Of a DNA stretch of 64,000 nt, positions 26,749-35,569 are shown in pieces. The stretch is from Gemmatimonadaceae bacterium (GTDB lineage: Bacteria > Gemmatimonadota > Gemmatimonadetes > Gemmatimonadales > Gemmatimonadaceae): the NCBI GenBank assembly GCA_035606695.1, contig DATNEW010000039.1, forward strand, positions 62,001-126,000, written 5' to 3'. Below the pieces are notes generated by a model that was given only the letters and a program-made list of their open reading frames with translations, was not told where the DNA came from and did no database searches. The stretch's first letter is position 1. Each line of letters opens with the position of its first letter. Position numbers and translations under genes: made by a program.

Positions 26749-27453
26749 TCAGCTCAGCAGATCGAATCGAATTCCGCGCCGCTGATGCCGGCGGCGCGGC
26801 GGTGCATAGCGGAAGAGCTGCGCGGGACGACCCCGGCCTTCGCTGCGCCACTCGTCAGTGGCCTCGACGAGACCAGCGGCGTGCAGCGAGCGCCGAAAGC
26901 TCGCCTTGTGCAGGCGACGTCCGAGCAGGAGCTCGTAGACCGATTGGAGCTCGCTCAGGGTGAACGCCGCCGGCAGCAACCGAAATGCGATGGGTTGTTG
27001 ATCGACGCGTGCGCGCAACGCGCTGAGTGCGGCGTCGAGGGTTTCGCGCTGGCGACCCGCGAGCGCAGACAATTCAGACAGCGCGATCCACTCGGCGTCA
27101 CCGCGTGCGACGTTGGCCTCGGGCGCGAGACCGAAGTACGTGACGCTGACATTCGGGCCTTCAGTGACGCGCCGTGCGCCGCCGAGTGCGATGGCTTGCT
27201 CGAGCAACGAGGGCGCGCCACCGAGTACGTCTCGCGCGACGCGCGCCGCGGTGTCCGCGAGTGATTCTTCACCGCGCAGTGAATCCGACGGGAAGGCGCG
27301 ACGATCGCGCGCGCGCGCGGCGCCCGCCGCGACGGTGGGCGCCGCGGCGAGCAGCACCGCCAGCTCTGCCACGCGAGGCGTGAAGAGCACGACGTCGACG
27401 GCGAGAATGAGAGCGCGCGCCGGCGCGCGTGCGGAAAGCGGACGATCGGGCAT
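26749..27453 (-). CDS. NrtR-like regulator (degenerate Nudix plus winged helix)
   Basis: A 234-residue protein. Residues 10-150 look like a Nudix fold, but the Nudix box is degraded: the region around GEESLADTAARVARDVLGG lacks the REVxEE residues, so pyrophosphohydrolase activity is unlikely. Residues about 155-225 form a winged helix (FTLSELQSVYELLLGRRLHKASFRR and GRGRPAQLFRY), typical of NrtR. NrtR proteins bind ADP-ribose and repress NAD-related genes; here no NAD gene is adjacent. Target unknown. Confidence 0.8.
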   Translation of the reverse strand: MPDRPLSARAPARALILAVDVVLFTPRVAELAVLLAAAPTVAAGAARARDRRAFPSDSLRGEESLADTAARVARDVLGGAPSLLEQAIALGGARRVTEGPNVSVTYFGLAPEANVARGDAEWIALSELSALAGRQRETLDAALSALRARVDQQPIAFRLLPAAFTLSELQSVYELLLGRRLHKASFRRSLHAAGLVEATDEWRSEGRGRPAQLFRYAPPRRRHQRRGIRFDLLS

Positions 27454-27517
27454 CGCACGCGAATTAGTAGCAGTTTGTGAATAAAGTCAAGCCCGGAGAC
27501 GATGCTCAGGGCGACGC

Positions 27518-29410
27518 TCAGGGCGACACAGCGCGCGGCGATATCAATCGATCGTATCCGGCGCCAAAATGCAACAGTGGAGGAATGCTGATCGGCAATC
27601 GCCCGGAGATCGGCGCGCTGCCGATGACCGCGCGACCCGCCGCGATTTGCGAGACTGGAAATCCGCCCCACGCGGCGATGTATGTCGACGCGGACGGCAC
27701 TTGTTGAAGCAGATAGGGATTGCCGAATGCCACGATGATGGTGCGAGGATGCCGCTGCACGAGATCGCGCATGAACTGCGCAAGCGGCGCCGGCACACTC
27801 GGATCCGACACGTTCGATCCGGTAGTGATGTACGAGCCAACGATCGCTACGTCCACTGAATCGCTCAACGCGAGTAACCGATTGAAGTTCGTCGATGGGT
27901 CGTCGGGAATGACCCACTCCGTCCGCACGCCCGGTGCCACGCGGCGCAATTCACCGTTGAATGTGGTGCCGGCCGCGAGATCATTGCGCGGCGCGAGCGT
28001 GATCGACAACACGCGCGGGCTTTGGCCGCTCGCGGCGCGCAGTGGAACCAGGTTCAACGAATCCTTCGCCAGGGTGATCGCACGCTCGGCGATCGTGGCG
28101 GCGAGGGCAAGGTGTGCGGTATCGCCGACAATCGCCCGCAACGAATCGAGGTCGACGAAGCGACGACGCTCGAGCCCGAGCTGCTCCTTCATCATCAGCA
28201 CGCGCCGAACCGACGAGTCGACGCGCGCCTGCGTGAATCGTCCCTCGCGCACGCCGTCGACCACCGCGTCGATCGCGGCCGGCACGTCGCTTGGCATCAG
28301 GAGAATGTCGGCGCCCGCATGAATCGCCAGCTTGCACGCTTCGGCGATCGTGATGGCGTTGCGGAGCGTTCCGCCATAGCTGCCCGACACCGACGGCGAC
28401 GTCGCGGATGCCGCGGGCGTTGCGACCGATACGCGAGCGAGCACACCGCTCATGTCCATGGCGTCGGTAATGAGCAGGCCGTTGAAGCCGAGCTGCTTTC
28501 GCAGGAGTCCGGTCATGATCGCCGGATTGAGCGTCGCGGGTACCGAGGCCGTGTCGAGCGCGGGAATGAGTCCGTGGAAGGTCATCATGCCCTGCACGCC
28601 CGCCGCGATGGCACGACGGAACGGCACGAGCTCGACGCTATCGATGCGCGCGCGGCTCGCGTGAACCGTCGTGATCGTGAGATGCGAGTTCTCGTCCGTG
28701 TCGCCGTGTCCGGGAAAGTGCTTTCCCGTGGCGATCATGCCGTGTTCCTGCAGGCCGTGAATGATCGCGGCGCCCATGTCTGCAACGAGATGCGGATCTT
28801 CCCCGAACGACCGCATGCCGATGACCGGGTTCGCCGGATTGTTGTTGACGTCGAGCACCGGAGCGAACGCGACGTGCACGCCGATCGCGCGGCCCTCGAG
28901 CGCGGTGACACGCCCCTGTTGATAGGCGAGCGACGTATCACGCGTTGCGCCAAGTCCCATTTGATACGGGAACATCGTGGCGCCGCCGAGATAGATGTTG
29001 TTCGGCAGGAAGTAACCGCCGCGCTGGCGGAATGCGGCACCGGTCTCGTAATCGGCGCCGACGAGCAATGGCAGCGCACTCGATCGCTGCATGGCGTTGA
29101 GCTTTACGGCCGTCTCGATCGGAGAGCCGATCGACATGATGAATCCGCCGACATGCTGCTGCGCGATGAGCTGCTGCACGCGAATCCATGCGGCACTCGT
29201 GGCGGGCGTGTAGTCGCCGTAGAGCTGTGGCCACACGAGCTGCGCCGCCTTCTCGCGCGGCGAGAGCGTGGCAAGAACGGAGTCGGCCCACTGCGACGGG
29301 CGCTGGGCGTTGGGCACTGGGCGGGAGTTCGTCATTGGCGAGCTGCAGGCCGTCGCCGCGACAAGTGCCACGACCAGCGCCCATCGGCCAACGCCCAGCG
29401 CCGCTACCAC
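27518..29410 (-). CDS. Glycoside hydrolase family 3 (NagZ-like) lipoprotein
   Basis: A 630-residue exported enzyme. GTG 29410 gives a signal peptide with a weak lipobox (VAATACSS) near residue 25, and overlaps the end of the iron-trafficking gene. The GH3 TIM barrel shows KHFPGHGDTDENSH, the NagZ motif with the acid/base His, and GLLITDAMDMSGV, with the nucleophile Asp. A C-terminal domain (about 400-630) follows, as in larger GH3 proteins. Likely role: beta-N-acetylhexosaminidase acting on peptidoglycan fragments in the periplasm. The start codon area carries heptamer repeats, and a longer frame to 29668 would overlap YggX completely. Confidence 0.9.
   Translation of the reverse strand: MVAALGVGRWALVVALVAATACSSPMTNSRPVPNAQRPSQWADSVLATLSPREKAAQLVWPQLYGDYTPATSAAWIRVQQLIAQQHVGGFIMSIGSPIETAVKLNAMQRSSALPLLVGADYETGAAFRQRGGYFLPNNIYLGGATMFPYQMGLGATRDTSLAYQQGRVTALEGRAIGVHVAFAPVLDVNNNPANPVIGMRSFGEDPHLVADMGAAIIHGLQEHGMIATGKHFPGHGDTDENSHLTITTVHASRARIDSVELVPFRRAIAAGVQGMMTFHGLIPALDTASVPATLNPAIMTGLLRKQLGFNGLLITDAMDMSGVLARVSVATPAASATSPSVSGSYGGTLRNAITIAEACKLAIHAGADILLMPSDVPAAIDAVVDGVREGRFTQARVDSSVRRVLMMKEQLGLERRRFVDLDSLRAIVGDTAHLALAATIAERAITLAKDSLNLVPLRAASGQSPRVLSITLAPRNDLAAGTTFNGELRRVAPGVRTEWVIPDDPSTNFNRLLALSDSVDVAIVGSYITTGSNVSDPSVPAPLAQFMRDLVQRHPRTIIVAFGNPYLLQQVPSASTYIAAWGGFPVSQIAAGRAVIGSAPISGRLPISIPPLLHFGAGYDRLISPRAVSP
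29298..29325 (+). repeat. GCGNTGG heptamer array 1
   Basis: Units GCGCTGG, GCGTTGG and GCACTGG run in tandem from 29300, with partial units at both ends. Inside the GH3 gene, just after its signal peptide. Confidence 0.6.
29374..29401 (-). repeat. GCGNTGG heptamer array 2
   Basis: Four units on the minus strand: GCGCTGG, GCGTTGG, CCGATGG, GCGCTGG. Opposite orientation to array 1. It encodes the start of the GH3 signal peptide. Confidence 0.6.
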
Positions 29411-29679
29411 TGGATGGTTCCCTTCTTCGACGTATCGACGTCCTCTTCCGCGCCCGACTTGAAGAGGAACGCCTGCATGTTCTGCTTGAGAAAGCTGCGG
29501 GCCTGCGGGTCCATGACGTTCAGGCCGTAATGATTGATGAGCATCGTCTGCTGCTTGAGCCACTGGCCCCAGCAGTCCTGGCAGATCTGCTGAACGATGC
29601 GCTGCCCAATTTCGCCGGGAAACGGTGGACGCTCGAAGCCGGGCTTTTGCTGGCCGCAGCGGGTGCAAGTGATTTCCAT
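29404..29679 (-). CDS. YggX-like Fe(II)-trafficking protein
   Basis: A 91-residue protein matching the iron-traffic (YggX) family, which protects Fe-S clusters from oxidation. Seen: N-terminal TCTRCGQQKPGF, with a CxxC pair (YggX itself keeps one Cys), PPFPGEIGQRI, W..WLKQQTMLINHYGLN and FLKQNMQAFLF. Full family length. Its stop overlaps the GTG of the GH3 gene by design of the GTGGTAG sequence, so the two are probably co-translated. Gene symbol left blank as orthology was not tested. Confidence 0.85.
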   Translation of the reverse strand: MEITCTRCGQQKPGFERPPFPGEIGQRIVQQICQDCWGQWLKQQTMLINHYGLNVMDPQARSFLKQNMQAFLFKSGAEEDVDTSKKGTIQW

Positions 29680-29707
29680 GTCGGTCTCCGTGTCAATCGC
29701 AATTTAC

Positions 29708-29728
29708 GCGCTGGGTGATGGGCAGTGG
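29708..29728 (+). repeat. GCGNTGG heptamer array 3
   Basis: Three units on the plus strand: GCGCTGG, GTGATGG, GCAGTGG, just upstream of the YggX gene start. Confidence 0.6.
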
Positions 29729-29745
29729 ACGCTTGACGTGAAAAT

Positions 29746-29778
29746 CAAAAGGCGACGGATTCTCTCCGTCGCCTTTTG
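29746..29778 (-). terminator. Rho-independent terminator after the desaturase gene
   Basis: A perfect 14-bp stem (29746-29759 with 29765-29778) and a 5-base loop. On the minus strand it runs into CCTTTTGATTTT. It lies between arrays 3 and 4. Confidence 0.85.
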
Positions 29779-29787
29779 CCGTTTGGC

Positions 29788-29815
29788 CCAACGCCCATCA
29801 CCCGCCGCCCAGCGC
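29788..29815 (-). repeat. GCGNTGG heptamer array 4
   Basis: Four units on the minus strand: GCGCTGG, GCGGCGG, GTGATGG, GCGTTGG, starting at the stop codon of the desaturase gene and facing array 3 across the terminator. Confidence 0.6.
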
Positions 29816-30567
29816 TAATGTCCGCGCGCGTAATCCACTTTTGCGAGACGCAGCAGCTGTAGCATGCGGATGTAGAACCAGCCGATGTCGAACTCGAACC
29901 ACCGCGACGCAAAGCGCGCGGACTTCGGATCGGCGTGATGGTTGTTATGCAGTTCTTCGCCGCCGAGCCAGATGGCGATCGGCGAGATGTTGCGGCTTTC
30001 ATCCTTCACTTCGTAGTTCCGATAGCCGAGCGCATGACCGACGCCGTTGACGATGCCGGCGGCCCAGAACGGAATCCACAACATCTGCACGCCCCAAACG
30101 ACCGGGCCGATGAAGAACCCGAACAGATACATGTCGACCGCGAGCATGACGAGAATGCCGACCCAGTTCAGGCGGCTCAACAGATTGCGCTCGATCCAGT
30201 CATTGGGCGTACCCTTGCCGTACTTCTCGAGCATCCCAGGCTGGCGAACGGCCTTGCGGTAGTAGAACGCGCCCTTGAACACGATGTTGCGCAAGCCTTC
30301 GATCAAGGGGCTGTGGGGATCGCCCTCGCGATCGGCGAACGCGTGATGCTTCCGGTGGCACGCCACCCATTCCTTCGTGACGATGGCGGTGGTCAGCCAG
30401 AGCCACAGCCGCATGGGAAGCGCGGCGAGGTAATGCAGTCGAACGCCGCGGTGCGTCTGCGCACGATGGAGAAACAGCGTTACGCACACGTTCGTGAGGT
30501 GGCCCGCGACCACAATGAACAACACGGGCATCCACCAACGGGCTGCCAACGCGCCAAAACCGGGCAT
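29815..30567 (-). CDS. Acyl-CoA/acyl-lipid delta-9 desaturase
   Basis: A 250-residue integral-membrane fatty-acid desaturase. The three histidine boxes that bind the di-iron centre are present: HRAQTHR (near residue 34), HRKHHAFAD (near 71) and GEELHNNHH (near 205). Four membrane helices surround them. Shorter than eukaryotic stearoyl-CoA desaturases, without the cytochrome b5 domain. It introduces a cis double bond into membrane acyl chains, probably as part of cold adaptation. It stands alone with its own terminator. Confidence 0.9.
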   Translation of the reverse strand: MPGFGALAARWWMPVLFIVVAGHLTNVCVTLFLHRAQTHRGVRLHYLAALPMRLWLWLTTAIVTKEWVACHRKHHAFADREGDPHSPLIEGLRNIVFKGAFYYRKAVRQPGMLEKYGKGTPNDWIERNLLSRLNWVGILVMLAVDMYLFGFFIGPVVWGVQMLWIPFWAAGIVNGVGHALGYRNYEVKDESRNISPIAIWLGGEELHNNHHADPKSARFASRWFEFDIGWFYIRMLQLLRLAKVDYARGH

Positions 30568-30665
30568 TGCTACTCCACGATCAAAGTGTAAGACGAACAG
30601 GGTGCGGAATCTAAGCCGCTTGGCCGTCCACTGCTACAGGGACGACCGGCGCACCTCGCACGCCA

Positions 30666-32714
30666 CTATCGCTGAAACGGGCTCGACGGAATTGGCGGTG
30701 CGAGTCCACCGCCCGTAGACGCCGTTGCGGCGTCGCGTGTCGGGGGATCTCCCCATACATCGTTGATTTCGTTCCAGTCGGGCACGCTCCCGTTCGGCCA
30801 CAGCCGCGCGCCGATTACGGAACGCTCGACGGGAACTTCGGCCACGTAGCGATCGCCGTGCGACCAGATCTCGACCGGCAGGCGAATGTCGCGGGTCGAC
30901 TTGTCATCGAACTTGAGCCGGATCGTCACCGGAAATGGAATTGTGGTGGCACGGCGGAGACTGATCGACGCCACCGTTCGACCGTTTGCCGTTCGCATCG
31001 ATACGCCGTCAATGGCGATGTCGAGCACTTCGGTGCCGTAGAAGAACGCGCTCCAGAACCAGGACAGGTCCTCGCCCGAAACGTTTTCGACCGTGCGGAA
31101 AAAATCGCCCGGCGTCGGATGCTTGAACGACCATCGGCGCGCGTATTCGCGCATTGCCCGGTCCATGGCGTCGCGACCGATGACGTTGTCGCGCAGTGCG
31201 AGCAGCACCGCGCCCGGTTTGCGATAGCCGATGGCGCCGAGCGCCGACGCGTCGATTCGGTCGGGCGGAGTCATGAGCGGCGACTGCGTGCCCGCATCCA
31301 CCGCCTCCTTCCAATTCGTGACGTAGCCGGGGAACAAGTCAGTGCCCGGCACACGCCGTTCATTCGAGAACGCGTTCTGATAGGTGTTGAACCCCTCGTC
31401 CATCCACGCGTAGCGCCGCTCGTTCGAGCCCACGACCATCGGAAACCACTCGTGCCCTTGTTCGTGATCGATCGTGGAAAAGATCGAGGCGGGATCGCTC
31501 GTCCCGTAGTGCACCATCACGAACATCGGGTACTCCATTCCACCGACCGGCCCGGCGACCGACGTCGCTTGCGGGTACGGGTAGTGGAACCACAGCGATG
31601 AGTAGGTGCGAATGGACCACTGCGTCTGCTCGGCCGCGGATTCCCAGGCCTTGCCGGCTTTAGGAAACTCATACAACGCCTGCGTGAGAATGCCGTCCCA
31701 GCTCGTGGCGTCCCAGCGGAAATCCGGCGCGGCGGACCACGCGACATCCCGCACGTGCTCGGCGCGAAACCGCCACGTGCGAGTGCCCGGCGTGGCGCGG
31801 TGTCGCGCCGCGAGCGCTTCGTCGGCGGTAATGACCTGCACGACGCCGGTATTGTGCGCCGCGCGATCGAGGCGCTCGATCTGAACCGGCGTCAGGACGT
31901 CGGCGCGATTCTGCAAGACGCCGCTGCCGGCGACGACATACCCAGCGGGGACGGTGACGGCGTAGTCGATGTCGCCGTACTCCAGGTAGAACTCGCCCTG
32001 GCCGAGGTAGGGATCGGTATTCCAGCCGCGGACGTCGTCGTACACGGCCATGCGAGGAAACCACTGAGCGATCTCGTAGAGCGCGCTGTCACGCCCCATG
32101 CGATCCGAACCGTGCTCCGGAATGTTGAATGAGTACTGCATGCCGATCGCGATGCTGCCACCGCGCGGAAGCAGTGGCGCCTCGAGATCGATGCGCATCA
32201 TCGTGTCGTCGACCTTGCCCGTGACGCCCCGGCCGTTCACCTGAATTCCGGTGAGCACATAGCCGCCCTGAAAGCCCCTGACGCCCCAGCGCGAGTCGGC
32301 GGGAAAGAGCGCGGAGCCTTTACTGTCCGTACGATAGAGATTCTGATCGAGCTGCAACCAGACGAAGCGAAGCGTGTCGGGGGAATTGTTGGTGTAGTGA
32401 ATGCTCACTGTGCCGCGGATCGTCTTCGCCGCGGTGTCGAGCGTGGCAGCCACGCTGTAATCGGCGCGCTGCTGCCAATAGCCAGGGCCCGGCGCGCCGC
32501 TCGCGAGGCGCGCGTCGTTGGGCCCCGGCCAATCCATCCGGTCGATGCGATGGAACGGATCGTCAGTGACGTTGGAGAGTGGACGAACGACCGTGGGGTG
32601 CAGTTCGGGCGGCGGCGGCTGAACGCTTTCGATGCGCACCGGCGTCAGAATCTGCGGACCCCGCCACACACACCCCGCGGCGAGCAGGCAGCTCGCGAGT
32701 GTCAACCATCGCAC
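30666..32714 (-). CDS. M1-family metallopeptidase lipoprotein
   Basis: A 682-residue lipoprotein (lipobox LLAAGC, C15). After an N-terminal beta-saddle domain (about 55-300), the zinc-binding HEQGHEW (near residue 414) and the downstream DEGFN provide the HExxH-(18)-E motif of gluzincins. The M1 aminopeptidase GAMEN-like motif appears as GGMEYP. A C-terminal segment with beta structure follows (FPVTIRLKFDD). It should trim peptides on the periplasmic face of a membrane. It lies divergent from the aldo/keto reductase. Confidence 0.9.
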   Translation of the reverse strand: MRWLTLASCLLAAGCVWRGPQILTPVRIESVQPPPPELHPTVVRPLSNVTDDPFHRIDRMDWPGPNDARLASGAPGPGYWQQRADYSVAATLDTAAKTIRGTVSIHYTNNSPDTLRFVWLQLDQNLYRTDSKGSALFPADSRWGVRGFQGGYVLTGIQVNGRGVTGKVDDTMMRIDLEAPLLPRGGSIAIGMQYSFNIPEHGSDRMGRDSALYEIAQWFPRMAVYDDVRGWNTDPYLGQGEFYLEYGDIDYAVTVPAGYVVAGSGVLQNRADVLTPVQIERLDRAAHNTGVVQVITADEALAARHRATPGTRTWRFRAEHVRDVAWSAAPDFRWDATSWDGILTQALYEFPKAGKAWESAAEQTQWSIRTYSSLWFHYPYPQATSVAGPVGGMEYPMFVMVHYGTSDPASIFSTIDHEQGHEWFPMVVGSNERRYAWMDEGFNTYQNAFSNERRVPGTDLFPGYVTNWKEAVDAGTQSPLMTPPDRIDASALGAIGYRKPGAVLLALRDNVIGRDAMDRAMREYARRWSFKHPTPGDFFRTVENVSGEDLSWFWSAFFYGTEVLDIAIDGVSMRTANGRTVASISLRRATTIPFPVTIRLKFDDKSTRDIRLPVEIWSHGDRYVAEVPVERSVIGARLWPNGSVPDWNEINDVWGDPPTRDAATASTGGGLAPPIPSSPFQR

Positions 32715-32836
32715 GCGTCAGAATCTCCTGATCTGAATGTCCCGACCGTGCGCCACCGCACGGACACCGCGCTACTTTCGCCAAGAAGTTTGTGATCGCT
32801 TGCGAGCACAACCGGAGTCATGTATGACTCATTGGA

Positions 32837-33985
32837 ATGCCCAAAGAATCAATGTCGAATCGCTCTCCGGCCACATCGTCCGACGTCCCTAGCGTGGACG
32901 CGAGCCGTCTCAAGGCCACGGAAACCGGAACGGCACGCTATCGTGATCGCTTCCAAACCGAATTCGTCGCGGACTACTTTCGCCCCCTCGCCTCAGGGCT
33001 GACTGCCTCCTCGATTGGCATCGGCACCTATCTCGGCGACAGCACTGACGATGACGATCGCGCTTACGAATCCGCGATCCAGGCAGCGGTCGGAAGCGGG
33101 ATCAACCTGATCGACACGGCGATCAACTACCGGAGTCAACGATCTGAGCGCACGGTCGGCGCGGCCATCCAGCAATTGATCGCCACGGGAAATACGACAC
33201 GCGAGGAGCTCGTTGTCTGTACGAAGGGCGGATATATCCCGCTCGATCGCACCCCACCGGCGACGCGAGAAGAGTACCGCGACTACGTCCGTCGTGAATT
33301 CGTCGACACGGAGATTTTGTTGCCCGACGACATTGTCGGGGGCGGCCATTGCCTGGCGCCGCGCTTTCTACGCTACTGCCTGGCGAAGAGCCGCCAGAAC
33401 CTGGGTCTCCGGACGATCGACATCTACTACATCCACAACCCGGGCCAGCAATTGGTTGCGGTCTCGCCGGCGGAGTTGCTGGGCCGGCTGCGCGCAGTGT
33501 TCGAGGTGCTGGAGGAGGCTGCGGGGCGCGGTGAAATCGGCATTTACGGAATCGCGACCTGGGATAGCCTGCGGCAGCCGCCCGGGAGCACCGATCACAT
33601 CGACCTGGCGGACCTCGTCGACATCGCGCGCTCGATCGGAGGGGCCGATCACCGGTTCCGCGCGGTGCAGCTCCCGATCAGCATGGCGATGCCGGAAGCA
33701 ATTCGCGGCCAGACGCAGCGCGTGAATGGGAAGTTGGTCAGCGTCATCGAGGCCGCGGAGGCGCTCGAGCTCAGTCTCGTTGGCAGCGCGTCGTTGATGC
33801 AGGGCAAGCTGGCGACGGGGCTTCCCGAGGCTGTCCGTTCACTATTCTCGGGGTTGGACACAGATGCCCAGCGCGCTCTGGCGTTCGCCCGGTCCGCGCC
33901 TGGAGTTGCGTCGGCGCTCGTTGGGATGAAACGACCCGAGCACGTTCTCGAGAATCTGGGGACGGCAAGGATAACACGGAGCTAA
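32837..33985 (+). CDS. Aldo/keto reductase
   Basis: A 382-residue NADP-linked TIM-barrel oxidoreductase. The catalytic tetrad is visible: Asp in INLIDTAINY with Tyr just after, Lys in VVCTKGG and His in YYIHNPG. GIYGIATWDS follows. The N-terminal 45 residues are not conserved, so a start further in (MSNRS, 32852) is possible. Substrate unknown. Divergent from the M1 peptidase, and followed by the first pseudopilin pair after about 170 bases. Confidence 0.88.
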   Translation: MPKESMSNRSPATSSDVPSVDASRLKATETGTARYRDRFQTEFVADYFRPLASGLTASSIGIGTYLGDSTDDDDRAYESAIQAAVGSGINLIDTAINYRSQRSERTVGAAIQQLIATGNTTREELVVCTKGGYIPLDRTPPATREEYRDYVRREFVDTEILLPDDIVGGGHCLAPRFLRYCLAKSRQNLGLRTIDIYYIHNPGQQLVAVSPAELLGRLRAVFEVLEEAAGRGEIGIYGIATWDSLRQPPGSTDHIDLADLVDIARSIGGADHRFRAVQLPISMAMPEAIRGQTQRVNGKLVSVIEAAEALELSLVGSASLMQGKLATGLPEAVRSLFSGLDTDAQRALAFARSAPGVASALVGMKRPEHVLENLGTARITRS

Positions 33986-34025
33986 GTTGCGCTCGCGCTT
34001 GCTTTTGCCGCTGCTGTCCAGACCC

Positions 34026-34065
34026 AGCGTTACGGTGATGGTTGTTTGCGTAACGCTTCGGTAAT
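34026..34065. promoter_or_regulatory. Inverted and direct GTAAC repeats before the first pseudopilin pair
   Basis: AGCGTTAC (34026-34033) and GTAACGCT (34050-34057) form an 8-bp inverted repeat, and GTAAC at 34050 is followed by GTAAT at 34061, 11 bases on. SARP regulators bind direct repeats with 11- or 22-bp spacing, so this is a possible target of the SARP-type protein at 39990-44150. Confidence 0.45.
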
Positions 34066-34156
34066 GCGTCTAGAGTAGGCTTATGGTTGATCGGAACGAA
34101 AAGCTGGGCATCTCATGCCCCGCCAGCGATCGCCGGACACTTCGCTCGCATTACAC

Positions 34157-34822
34157 ATGGCCTGTACGCCCCTGAATCGTTCTCGACGGCGCGTCGGATT
34201 TACGTTGATCGAAACGATCGTGACGGTCGGCCTCATCGCGGTCATGGCCGCGTTCGTGGTGCCGACGGTCATTCAGAAGGCGGGTTCGGGCGATCCGGTA
34301 AAGGTTCAAAACGATTTGAATACGGTCCGGACGGCGATGGAGACGTTCGCCACGGACATCAAGAACGGATATCCGCATCAGATTTCGACGCTGACGGCTA
34401 AGCCGACGGCGGGAATCGATCGGTTCATCGACAGCACGCTCATGACGACGTCACAGGTGGCCGCGTGGAACGGGCCGTATCTTGCCGCCACGATCACGGT
34501 CGCGGCGGGAGACAGCCTGGCGACCGGTTACACCGCGTACATCATGAACTTCCTGGACCGCTACGATCTGGACCACAACGTCGCAGAGCATCGGATCGAC
34601 GGTTCTCTGAATCCCGCATTCTCGACCGCCGGAACCCTGTTCGCCTCCGTCCAGGTCCACGGTCTCACGACGTCACAGGCCAACGCGCTCAATGCGATTT
34701 TTGACGGCGGAGCTGATCCAAATCAGCACGACCGCTCGAACACCACCGGCCGGTTTCGGTTCGGGGTGCCCAACTCATCGAACATCGTGGTCGCCTACTA
34801 CATGGCCGATCCCATCACCTGA
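34157..34822 (+). CDS. Type II secretion/pilus pseudopilin, GspG-like
   Basis: A secreted pseudopilin of about 221 residues. The class-III leader ends RRRVG, with FTLIE following (Glu at +5), and a hydrophobic N-terminal helix carries on to VVPTVIQ. The GspG-like part includes TAMETFATDIKNGYP and WNGPYL. ATG 34157 gives a 14-residue leader; ATG 34115 would add 14 residues, and neither has a strong ribosome site. It would be cleaved by a prepilin peptidase encoded elsewhere. 15 bases separate it from the next pseudopilin. Confidence 0.85.
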   Translation: MACTPLNRSRRRVGFTLIETIVTVGLIAVMAAFVVPTVIQKAGSGDPVKVQNDLNTVRTAMETFATDIKNGYPHQISTLTAKPTAGIDRFIDSTLMTTSQVAAWNGPYLAATITVAAGDSLATGYTAYIMNFLDRYDLDHNVAEHRIDGSLNPAFSTAGTLFASVQVHGLTTSQANALNAIFDGGADPNQHDRSNTTGRFRFGVPNSSNIVVAYYMADPIT

Positions 34823-34837
34823 TCGAGAGTGACCTCC

Positions 34838-35569
34838 ATGACGCAGTCGAGACAACGATCGAGACAACGATCGACACGGCGACCGAGACACGTGGTTCGG
34901 GCGCGCGAAGGCTTTACGCTGATCGAGACGGTCGTTACGGTCGCGCTGATCGCGGTTCTTGCCGCGTTCGTCGTGCCTTCAGTCATGAAGAAAGCCGATG
35001 CCGCGGATCCCGTGAAGGTCGCGAACGACCTGAACTCGATCTCAACCGCGATTCAATCCTTCGCGTCCGACGTCAAAGGGGCGCTCCCGGGCGATCTCGA
35101 GGATCTCACTGATCCGTTGCTCACGAATGCGGCGTGCAACTCCGGCAATCCCTGCGATTCCACCGTGACGCACGCCGACATCTACAGCCCGCAGCAGGTG
35201 CGTCTCTGGAAGGGGCCGTACCTCAGTCTGTCGTTGTCGGCGGATCCGACGACCGCGGTGCGCAGCGGGTACGTCGCCGAAATTCACAATATGCTAATGC
35301 GGTTCGACGCGATCAGCGGCGTACCCGAGTTCTGTGACGGTGTGGGTACGGCGACGGTGCCATGCGCTGGTTTTGTCGCGACAAATCCGCTCTACGTGGC
35401 GGTGCGTGTGGACAGCCTGACCTTGGCGCAGGCACTGATCGTGAACGGGATCATCGACGGTCCGAACGAGACGCAGCCAGGATTGCAGGGTCGGTTTCGC
35501 TTTCCGACTCCGTCGTTGCCGACGAAGATTGCGTCCCCAGCGTACTTCCTGGCGGCTCCCGTACCGTAA
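34838..35569 (+). CDS. Pseudopilin, GspG-like
   Basis: A 243-residue pseudopilin. The leader is unusually long, about 25 residues, very basic (SRQRSRQRSTRRPRH, from a tandem 12-mer in the DNA), and ends REG; FTLIE follows. The mature part shows DLNSISTAIQSFASDVKGALP, WKGPYL and two Cys pairs (CNSGNPC and CDGVGTATVPC) that may form disulfides. Paired with the pseudopilin just upstream. ATG 34838 is chosen over GTG 34829. Confidence 0.85.
   Translation: MTQSRQRSRQRSTRRPRHVVRAREGFTLIETVVTVALIAVLAAFVVPSVMKKADAADPVKVANDLNSISTAIQSFASDVKGALPGDLEDLTDPLLTNAACNSGNPCDSTVTHADIYSPQQVRLWKGPYLSLSLSADPTTAVRSGYVAEIHNMLMRFDAISGVPEFCDGVGTATVPCAGFVATNPLYVAVRVDSLTLAQALIVNGIIDGPNETQPGLQGRFRFPTPSLPTKIASPAYFLAAPVP
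34847..34870 (+). repeat. Tandem 12-mer in pseudopilin leader
   Basis: TCGAGACAACGA occurs twice in a row and encodes SRQR-SRQR in the basic leader of the pseudopilin. Confidence 0.55.

Noticed and set aside
28022-29530. 502-codon frame opposite the GH3 gene
   Set aside because: Antisense shadow of the GH3 coding region; composition is Arg/His/Gly-rich noise.
29298-29815. Heptamer arrays as a CRISPR
   Set aside because: Units are only 7 bases, directly abutting, without spacers; no cas gene is present.
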